17,644 bases of DNA from JAJOKK01 sp965370555 (lineage in GTDB: Bacteria > Bipolaricaulota > Bipolaricaulia > UBA7950 > UBA9294): assembly GCA_965370555.1 (NCBI GenBank), contig CBDUVB010000037.1, forward strand, positions 1 to 17,644, read 5' to 3'. A program made the position numbers and the translations under genes. This document shows positions 11,917-17,644 of the stretch, piece by piece. The notes under the pieces are model-generated. The model ran no database searches. It was not told where the DNA came from and worked only from the letters and a program-made list of their open reading frames with translations. Numbering within the stretch: position 1 is the stretch's first letter; every line of letters begins with the position of its first letter.

Positions 11917-12056
11917 ATGAAACTGTTCGATCAAATCCATCAAGCTTTTCGCGTGAAGCACTACCCTCAGGTGAAGAAGGAACGGGCGATTTTTCCATGT
12001 GGGGCCAAAGACGATTCTGGCGGCGGTCGGGAAAGTAGCCAGTTTCCTTTCTCAAT
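11917..12056 (+). pseudogene. intI: Integron-integrase (tyrosine recombinase) N-terminal remnant
   Basis: From ATG 11917 the + strand reads MKLFDQIHQAFRVKHY, the N terminus typical of IntI-type integrases before the S-x-R-T-E motif. The frame then degenerates, and in the next frame it reads RFFHVGPKTILAAVGKVASFLSQF (bases ~11983-12053). This fits the usual RRFxxFHGKRHP...MGxxEVxxFLSxL part of the same domain with small deletions. The catalytic domain is entirely missing: the fragment ends at the 3' end of cysS, which is on the other strand. It points away from the cassettes, as intI does in intact integrons. The similarity is recognised by eye, not by search. Confidence 0.62.
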
Positions 12057-13464
12057 TTATCCAGATTGTCCCCTGTGCCGTGTCCTTAAGGGTGATGCCG
12101 AGTTCTGCCAGCCGATCCCGGATGCTATCTGAGAGGGCAAACTCCTTCTTCTCGCGTAGCTCGTCCCGCAGGTCGATGAGAAGACGGATCAGCTCATCTT
12201 GTATTCCCTTCTCCGCGCGATCCTTCTCCTGGAAGAGACCCAGGGGATAACCGAGTTTGCGGATGAGCGCGACTGCCTCGCGTAACGCAGGACGGTCCTC
12301 CGTCGCGGCAGTAGCGCGGAAGCGGTTCGTCTCAGAGACGATCTCCTGGATCGCGCCGATCGCGCCGACGGTGTTTAGGTCGTCGTCCATCTCTGCGATG
12401 TAGCGCTCGCGGTACGGGTCGAGCGAAGCGATGAACGATCTGCCGGTCGAGCTAATCTCTCCTTGCGGGGAATCGACGAACTCAGAGCTTACCTCGTCGA
12501 TCAGGGTGTGCACGCGGGCGAGTGCCTTTCCCGCCTCTTCGAGGCCTTCCTTGGAGTAATCGAGCGGCTTGCGATAATGGCGCGCCAAGTAGAAGTAGCG
12601 CACCGTCTCAGCATCAAACTCCTCCAACACCTCATGGGCGTAGGCAAAGTTGCCAAGGGACTTTGACATCTTCTCTCCACTGAAGGAGAGCATCCCATTG
12701 TGGAGCCAGAAGCGAGAGAAGAGCTTCCCGGTCGCACCCTCGGCCTGGGCGATCTCATTCTCGTGATGGGGGAAGATGAGATCGTTCCCACCAGCGTGAA
12801 TATCGAGTGTCTCGCCGAGGTACTTGCGTGAGAGGACGACGCACTCGGTGTGCCAGCCCGGCCTCCCTTCACCCCAGGGTGAGTCCCACTTTGGTTCGCC
12901 TGGTTTGGCGGCTTTCCACAGCGTGAAGTCGAGCGGGTTCTCCTTCTTCTCCGAGGCGGCGATCCGCGCACCGACCTTGAGGTCATCTATGCGTCGCCCT
13001 GAGAGCTTTCCATATCCCTCGAATGCTGTGACGCGGTAGTAAACGTCCCCGTCCACCGCGTAGGCCAGCCCTTTATCGATCAGCGCAGCGATGAGCTGAA
13101 TCATTCCATCGATGTTGTCGGTCGCCCGTGGGCTCTCTGTGGGCTCTTCGATATCGAGCCGTTTCAATAGGGTAAAGTACGCATCGGTGTATTCCCTGGA
13201 GATCTTTGCTACGCTCCTCCCCGTCTTTGCGGCACGATCGATCAGCTTGTCGTCGACGTCGGTCACGTTCTGTACGTAGATGACATCCCACCCCTTGAAT
13301 TGCTCGAAGTACTTGCGCAGCGTGTCAAAGACGATCACCGGGCGGACGTTTCCGATATGCAGGTGATCGTAGACGGTGGGGCCACAGACGTACATCCTCA
13401 CGGTCTTGCCGTCTTGCGGTTCGAACGTCTCTTTCTTGCGAGTGAGGGTGTTATAGAGTTTCAT
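12052..13464 (-). CDS. cysS: Cysteinyl-tRNA synthetase
   Basis: The 470-residue class I aminoacyl-tRNA synthetase charges tRNA-Cys in the cytoplasm. The HIGH motif is HIGN (36-39), and KMSKS is at 265-269. Zinc ligands are at the expected places (C27 in YVCGPT, C208 in WHTEC, H233 and E237 in FPHHENE). The C-terminal anticodon-binding region ends ITLKDTAQGTIWIN, close to the usual LEDTPQGTxW ending. Length is normal (about 460-480). ATG 13464 has GGAGGTG seven bases upstream. It is a core gene, so it marks the chromosomal edge of the integron remnant; its stop overlaps the end of the integrase fragment by a few bases. Confidence 0.97.
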   Translation of the reverse strand: MKLYNTLTRKKETFEPQDGKTVRMYVCGPTVYDHLHIGNVRPVIVFDTLRKYFEQFKGWDVIYVQNVTDVDDKLIDRAAKTGRSVAKISREYTDAYFTLLKRLDIEEPTESPRATDNIDGMIQLIAALIDKGLAYAVDGDVYYRVTAFEGYGKLSGRRIDDLKVGARIAASEKKENPLDFTLWKAAKPGEPKWDSPWGEGRPGWHTECVVLSRKYLGETLDIHAGGNDLIFPHHENEIAQAEGATGKLFSRFWLHNGMLSFSGEKMSKSLGNFAYAHEVLEEFDAETVRYFYLARHYRKPLDYSKEGLEEAGKALARVHTLIDEVSSEFVDSPQGEISSTGRSFIASLDPYRERYIAEMDDDLNTVGAIGAIQEIVSETNRFRATAATEDRPALREAVALIRKLGYPLGLFQEKDRAEKGIQDELIRLLIDLRDELREKKEFALSDSIRDRLAELGITLKDTAQGTIWIN

Positions 13465-13471
13465 TCCGCCC

Positions 13472-13494
13472 CACCTCCTTTGCTACGCATTATA
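13472..13494 (-). promoter_or_regulatory. cysS -10 box and ribosome binding site
   Basis: A consensus TATAAT on the - strand (13494-13489) lies 24 bases before the cysS start. GGAGGTG is at 13478-13472. No good -35 is seen at 16-18 bases; TTGCGG is 20 bases away. The short leader leaves no room for a T-box. Confidence 0.45.
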
Positions 13495-13540
13495 CCGGCA
13501 ACGACGCTCTTTCTCCGCAAGATGAAAAACAGGTTCCTTG

Positions 13541-13730
13541 CAGGCTGTTGCAAAAACCTCTTTCCCTTGCAAAACAGAAGCTTTCACCGCCGAGAACGCG
13601 GAGCACGCAGAGAGTGGAAGGGAACCTTAATGCTTCATCTCAGCGATCTTTGCGCCCTCTACGGTAAACTGCTTGAAACTAGGGTTTGAGCTTAAAGACG
13701 AGTAGTAGAAAAGGTTTACGCCACAGACTC
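13541..13730. repeat. MITE-like repeat, copy 2 (190 bp)
   Basis: This is the same element as at 4297-4569. The left end CAGGCTGTTGCAAAAACCTC and right end (13707-13730) are imperfect inverted repeats. The right 75 bases match copy 1 closely (shared core GAAACTAGGGTTTGAGCTT at 13673-13691), and the left half shares the CAGAAGCTTT and CGCGGAG blocks. It lacks the central GATTGA-type tandem units of copy 1. It lies 77 bases upstream of the cysS start on the opposite side from the integron. Confidence 0.7.
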
Positions 13731-14298
13731 CTTGGCGTTTCAAGTAAGTGGCAATGGACGCGACGGAACCAGTGCGTCTCGTGCGAGCCTGAACCAGTAA
13801 CAGGTAATGAGTACGGTGTGAGGAGAAAGAAGAAAGACATTCTCTCGCAGAGACGCAGAGAGCGCCAAGGGAAAGGCTAGACTTAGGCAAAGAACAGGAA
13901 GGGAAACAGGTTTCCAGCCATCTTGACGTCTTGGCGAGGTGGGGAGCCTTGTGCCCGACATTCTGTAGCGGCAATCGAGACCTGATCTTGGATCGTCGGT
14001 GGCATTGGAACGTTGCAGACAAGCTGCAACGCTACGAAAAGTGTGCGCCTCGTCGCGGGTGAAGCAAGCGAAAAAGAGCAAGGAAAACATCGAATAGTAA
14101 CAAGAACGGAAAGCAGTTCTTGGCGATCTTAGCGGCTTGAGTAAGCGTAGCGAGCGGGCGAGAGAAAAGGGTTCTGTCGTTTGTGGTCACAGGGTTGTTA
14201 GCTACTCAAGACGACAAAGGGCTGGAAAACAAGACGCACGAATGCTTGGGAAACCGCAGGCCATAGCTGCGCTGGCACGCGGCACGCAAGCCGCATTA
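13731..14298. other. Non-coding, repeat-derived region
   Basis: There is no credible gene in 568 bases. It contains a GAGACGCAGAGAGCGCCAAG-type motif near 13850, found in degenerate form in both MITE-like copies. Two palindromes are GGAAAC/GTTTCC (13902-13915) and a perfect 7-bp hairpin GTTGCAG/CTGCAAC (14012-14030), set inside a longer foldback GTAGCG...CGCTAC (13965-14035). The second could be a small RNA or another repeat element. It separates the 3' end of the ABC operon from cysS's promoter. Confidence 0.5.
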
Positions 14299-15369
14299 TT
14301 AGCGCCTATCGGCGCGGACCACGTAGCGGGCCAAGAACGGGAAGAGGAGGATCCCCATCGCGAGGAGGGCCGCGGTGATTGCCCAGAAGCGCACGAGTGT
14401 CATGTCGGCTACCCCGGTGGCAAAGCGCATCGCTTCGGCCATGTACGTGAGGGGAAGGGCCTTGGAGATCATGCGTAGGTAGGAGGGCATGATCTCGATA
14501 GGAAAGTAGATCCCTGCGAGGAACATCATAAGCATCGAGAGGACGTTTGCGATGTTGCTTGCGCTCGATGGTTTGCGCACGAGAAGGGCGATCACCGTCC
14601 CAAATCCCATCATTCCGAAGGTCGAGGCAGCGACCAGGACCGTGTAGTGGAACCAGTTGACGGAAAACGTGAGGTGAAGGACGGTCATTGCGATACCGAG
14701 GGTGATCAGTGTAGAGATGTAGACAACCGCAAGCCTCACGCAGGCGATTGCAGCGAGGAGAGCTAGAGGGCGCATCGGAGTGACGATCAACCGATCGAGG
14801 AGCTTTCGTTCCTTCATTGCGGTGAGGTGCCCGGAGATGGCAAATAGTCCTGCCGAGAGGATGGAGTAAGCAAGGATCCCCGGCACCACGAGGTTGAACC
14901 AATTCATCGCTGCTGCTTTCCCTGCGTGAACCCTTTCCATGGTAAGAACCGGAGCGAGCCCCTGGTGTTGCAGGTTGAACTCCGAACCGATCCCACGCGC
15001 CATCTCCACAAACGCGTAATTTTCCTGCACCCGGCTCGAATCGTAGAGGAAGGTAAGCTTCTCTCCATCCCAGATGAGGCCGAAATCGATCGATCGATCC
15101 CCAAGGGAATTCTCCAAGGCAGATTCGCTGTCGTAACGGGTGATCTCGATCGCTCCACTGTGTGCAATGACCTCTTCCAGTATTTCGTTTGTGACGTCGG
15201 TTGGGACAAAGAGGCCTAGGCGGGCGTGTTCAACCGTACCAGTCCCCCGCATAAGGAAACCGAAGATGAGGATGAAAACGACCGGGAAGAGGAAGGTGAA
15301 CGTAAGTGTTGCCTTGTCGCGCAGGAAGGTGACGAACTCAGCGTGAAGGAGCGCGGTAAAGGATCTCAT
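14299..15369 (-). CDS. ABC-2 type transporter permease (second of two)
   Basis: The 356-residue membrane protein is of the ABC-2/ABC2_membrane_3 type. It has one N-terminal membrane segment (about 21-42), an extracytoplasmic domain of about 130 residues, then five or so segments (from about 165 to 350). The family signature near the end is the NVLSMLMMFLAGIYFPIEIMP block followed by LPLTYMAEAMRFA. It starts at ATG 15369, overlapping the preceding permease stop as ATGA. With its partner it should form the heterodimeric channel of an exporter driven by the ATPase at 16577-17506. The stop is followed by a short GCGCC/GGCGC hairpin without a T tract. Confidence 0.9.
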   Translation of the reverse strand: MRSFTALLHAEFVTFLRDKATLTFTFLFPVVFILIFGFLMRGTGTVEHARLGLFVPTDVTNEILEEVIAHSGAIEITRYDSESALENSLGDRSIDFGLIWDGEKLTFLYDSSRVQENYAFVEMARGIGSEFNLQHQGLAPVLTMERVHAGKAAAMNWFNLVVPGILAYSILSAGLFAISGHLTAMKERKLLDRLIVTPMRPLALLAAIACVRLAVVYISTLITLGIAMTVLHLTFSVNWFHYTVLVAASTFGMMGFGTVIALLVRKPSSASNIANVLSMLMMFLAGIYFPIEIMPSYLRMISKALPLTYMAEAMRFATGVADMTLVRFWAITAALLAMGILLFPFLARYVVRADRR

Positions 15370-16580
15370 CGTTCCACATCCCAGTTAAGACGCAACGAGG
15401 CGACCAGAATACAGAACGCGATCCAACCGAGCGGAACTCCGATCGTTAATGGTGAGGATATGGTTCCGCCTTGCACTCCCAGGCTCGTCCGCAACCCTTC
15501 GGCAAGGTAGGTGAGCGGGTTCACGAGGACGAGCACCTTGAGCACCCACGGAAGTCCACCGACCGGAAAGAAGAGCCCGCCGAGGAACATCATCGGCATG
15601 TTCAACACATTGGCGATCGCCATCCCCGAGTTGGCGGTCTTCGCGATCGATGCGATGAAGAAACCGAAGGAGAGGAAGGTGATCGAGGCGAGGATGAGGA
15701 AGAAGAGCGAGGATGCTCGCGTAAATGTGATCGAGGCCCCGAAGGCGAACCGCCCCAGGAGGTAGAGGAGGACGAACTGTATGACACAGAGCCCGATGTG
15801 ACCGAGGGAGAAACCGGCGAGGTAACGGGGGACGGTGAGTGGGGTGACCCAGTAGCGCCGCAGGATGCGGCGATCTCGCGCGAACAGGATCGAACCGGGG
15901 ACTCCGAACAGACCGGTGACGAAGAAACCCATCAGGATCATCCCTGGGAGGAGGAAATCCACGTAAGAGACCTCTTCCCCATCTTTTCCAACCCACTTCG
16001 TTTCGATGGGGACGGCACGACCTTCATCGAACCGCCCTGTCTGTACAAGGATCTCGCGATCGATTCCAGCAAAGATCTGCTCGATGATCGAGGTTGCCAT
16101 CTCGGAGGCCACGTTCCCTTCGTTGGTGTAAACGGTGATCGTGCTCTCCGCGGTTAGCGGTGAGTCGGGCCGCATCATGCGTTCCAGCAGGGCCTGGTTG
16201 AACCCGCTCGGAATGACGATCACCGCAGCACGGTGCCCGAGGCGTAACTCATTCTTCTCGTTGGTGAGGAAGGTTTCCATATCCTCGCCAGGAGAGGGTT
16301 GCGTGAGGGTGAAAAGCGGCTCTTTCCCCTCATGGGATGCTTCTCCTGCTTTCTCGAAGACGTCCTCCACGATTGCGGCGAAGTCGGTCATCCCGCCGCT
16401 GGTCTCCTCGTTAAGAAGGGTCACCGGGAAATTGATCTCCCCTTCCTGTCCCATGTTTGCAAAGATCAAGGTCAGGATAACAAGGAGGAACATCGGGAAA
16501 ATAAGGAACCAGAATAGGGTGATACGCTCGCGAAACGCTGTTGTGAGGTGGCTACGAGCGATGAGAAGTATCCCTTTCAC
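15366..16580 (-). CDS. ABC-2 type transporter permease (first of two)
   Basis: The 404-residue permease has the same architecture as its downstream partner. It has an N-terminal membrane helix (about 22-43), a large extracytoplasmic domain (about 45-205), then five to six helices. The ABC-2 block NVLNMPMMFLGGLFFPVGGLP is followed by NPLTYLAEGLRTSL. The two permeases share this block but differ elsewhere, suggesting an old duplication and a heterodimer. Start ATG 16580 overlaps the ATPase stop (ATGA). Families of this type export drugs, sodium ions, polyketides or lipid-linked compounds; the sequence does not decide which. Confidence 0.9.
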   Translation of the reverse strand: MKGILLIARSHLTTAFRERITLFWFLIFPMFLLVILTLIFANMGQEGEINFPVTLLNEETSGGMTDFAAIVEDVFEKAGEASHEGKEPLFTLTQPSPGEDMETFLTNEKNELRLGHRAAVIVIPSGFNQALLERMMRPDSPLTAESTITVYTNEGNVASEMATSIIEQIFAGIDREILVQTGRFDEGRAVPIETKWVGKDGEEVSYVDFLLPGMILMGFFVTGLFGVPGSILFARDRRILRRYWVTPLTVPRYLAGFSLGHIGLCVIQFVLLYLLGRFAFGASITFTRASSLFFLILASITFLSFGFFIASIAKTANSGMAIANVLNMPMMFLGGLFFPVGGLPWVLKVLVLVNPLTYLAEGLRTSLGVQGGTISSPLTIGVPLGWIAFCILVASLRLNWDVER

Positions 16581-17506
16581 TCCCGGAGCCTCCTCCCGGT
16601 GAGCGACAGGAAGACATCCTCCAGGTTCGGCTGGCGGACGATCATGTTATTAAGCGAGAGATCGCGATCCTTCGCCCACGTTAGCATATGGTCCATCGTC
16701 GGCACTAGGTCCTCCGTCTCTATGGTCACGAGTTCCCCATCCACGCGGCTAGCCTTGCAGCATCCCGCAAGCGGAGCCAGGTCGTTCTTACTTAGGTCTG
16801 GAGACGTGAATTCGATGATCGTCTCTTGCCCGAGGCGCGCGGCCAAGTCGCGGGGTGACCCCTCCGCGATGATCGCACCGTGATCCATGATACAGACGTG
16901 ATCGGAGAGGGCTTCGGCCTCTTCCATGTAGTGTGTGGTGAGGATGATCGTCTTCCCTTCTCCTTTGAGGTCGGTGACGATCGACCAGATGTTCCGCCGT
17001 GCCTGCGGGTCGAGTCCGGTCGTCGGTTCGTCGAGGAAGATGAGGTCAGGATCGTTCACCAGTGCGACACCGACCGCCAGCCGCTGCTTCTGGCCGCCGG
17101 AGAGCGTTTTAACGTAGGCGGTCGTCTTCTCCCCGAGTGCGACCTTATTGAGCACCTCATCGACGGAGAGAGGGCTCTTGAAGAAGGAGGCGAAGAGCGT
17201 CACCACCTCCTTAACCCTGAGGTAGGGCTCGAAGTTCCCGTCTTGCAGGAGGACCCCCATCCTCTCCTTGACCGCGCGGTTTATGCGCTTGAGGCTAACG
17301 CCAAAGACCTCGATCTCGCCCGAGTCCGGATGGCGGATCCCCTCGAGGATCTCCAGGGTCGTCGTCTTGCCGGCCCCGTTCGGGCCGAGGATGGTGAACA
17401 CACTGGCGTGTGGGATAGTAAACGAGATGCCATCAACAGCATGCACCTCCCCGTAGTGTTTCACGAGCTTTGTCACCCGCATCATCGTACCGTTTGTATT
17501 CGCCAC
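16577..17506 (-). CDS. ABC transporter ATP-binding protein
   Basis: The 309-residue ATPase powers the adjacent permeases at the inner membrane. The motifs are complete: Walker A GPNGAGKTT (41-49), Q-loop Gln88, signature LSGGQ (135-139), Walker B LIFLDE (155-160), and switch His192 in TTHYMEEAE. The C-terminal extension (220-309) matches the drug-exporter (DrrA/CcmA-like) group. The GTG at 17506 has GAGGTGA about six bases upstream; ATGs at 17485 and 17482 lack such a site. Three genes overlap by four bases each, so this is one operon with coupled translation. The ribosome site lies in a short palindrome (CACCTCAGGTG, 17514-17524). Confidence 0.93.
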   Translation of the reverse strand: MANTNGTMMRVTKLVKHYGEVHAVDGISFTIPHASVFTILGPNGAGKTTTLEILEGIRHPDSGEIEVFGVSLKRINRAVKERMGVLLQDGNFEPYLRVKEVVTLFASFFKSPLSVDEVLNKVALGEKTTAYVKTLSGGQKQRLAVGVALVNDPDLIFLDEPTTGLDPQARRNIWSIVTDLKGEGKTIILTTHYMEEAEALSDHVCIMDHGAIIAEGSPRDLAARLGQETIIEFTSPDLSKNDLAPLAGCCKASRVDGELVTIETEDLVPTMDHMLTWAKDRDLSLNNMIVRQPNLEDVFLSLTGRRLRE

Positions 17507-17644
17507 TTCGCATCACCTCAGGTGCTTAAAGTGGAATAGTATCCGGCGGCGGGCTCGTAAGGCAAATCGCAACCCCACGTAGGTTGAGAGATCGGGAGAA
17601 TAAAGAAATCCCTTGAAATTGACTATCCCCGTAGCAAGACTACG

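Noticed and set aside
12501..12986. 161-codon Arg/Ser-rich frame inside cysS
   Set aside because: Low-complexity composition and complete overlap with cysS.
15471..16157. 228-codon + strand frame rich in Glu, Asp and Gly
   Set aside because: Antisense shadow of the ABC permease; the acidic composition is the complement of its codons.
1..17644. CRISPR array
   Set aside because: No set of regularly spaced direct repeats with unique spacers was found; the repeats present are paired or inverted.

Overview
The window is a bacterial chromosome segment of moderate GC content from an organism I cannot place. Several genes have GTG starts behind Shine-Dalgarno sites and promoters have ordinary -35/-10 boxes. 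The tRNA cluster, plsC and cysS say chromosome rather than plasmid or phage. The load of degenerate repeats, an insertion sequence and toxin-antitoxin (TA) modules resembles uncultured lineages, but no gene here fixes the phylum.

Layout. Positions 1-540 hold the 3' end of an unrecognised gene and its terminator. Positions 579-1143 hold six tRNA genes on the + strand: Leu-UAG, Gly-GCC, Leu-UAA, initiator Met, a second CAU tRNA and Ala-CGC. Positions 1260-3436 hold plsC and a UMF1/Atg22-type MFS transporter, followed by a strong hairpin. Positions 3509-12056 are an accessory block. Positions 12052-13464 hold cysS, transcribed on the - strand. Positions 13465-14298 are non-coding and repeat-bearing. 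Positions 14299-17506 hold a three-gene ABC-2 exporter operon on the - strand.

The accessory block is the main result. I read it as the remains of a chromosomal integron whose integrase has decayed (a CALIN-like array). At its cysS end, the + strand carries a frameshifted N-terminal piece of a tyrosine recombinase of the IntI type (11917-12056). Opposite to it run short - strand genes separated by attC-like recombination sites. The best site is a 59-bp attC at 9990-10048. Its outer box TTCTAAC is the exact complement of the GTTAGAA box that opens the same cassette at 10691-10697. A second well-formed attC lies at 8835-8912. Two further junctions (11408-11421 and 10691-10704) seem to have lost the attC hairpin, leaving two core boxes end to end with a stop codon inside. 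Cassette cargo is a DUF898-like membrane protein, a HEPN protein resembling AbiU2, a ClpP-like serine protease and a lipoprotein with a duplicated domain.

Further from the integrase remnant are three TA modules on the same strand (RelE/Phd-type, HicAB, VapBC), a complete IS3-family element with an apparent -1 frameshift site, a RAYT transposase remnant, and two 94%-identical copies of an unknown 71-codon gene on the opposite strand. Also present are two copies of a MITE-like repeat (4297-4569 and 13541-13730). Attribution of this distal half to the integron is weaker, because attC-like sites there are partial.
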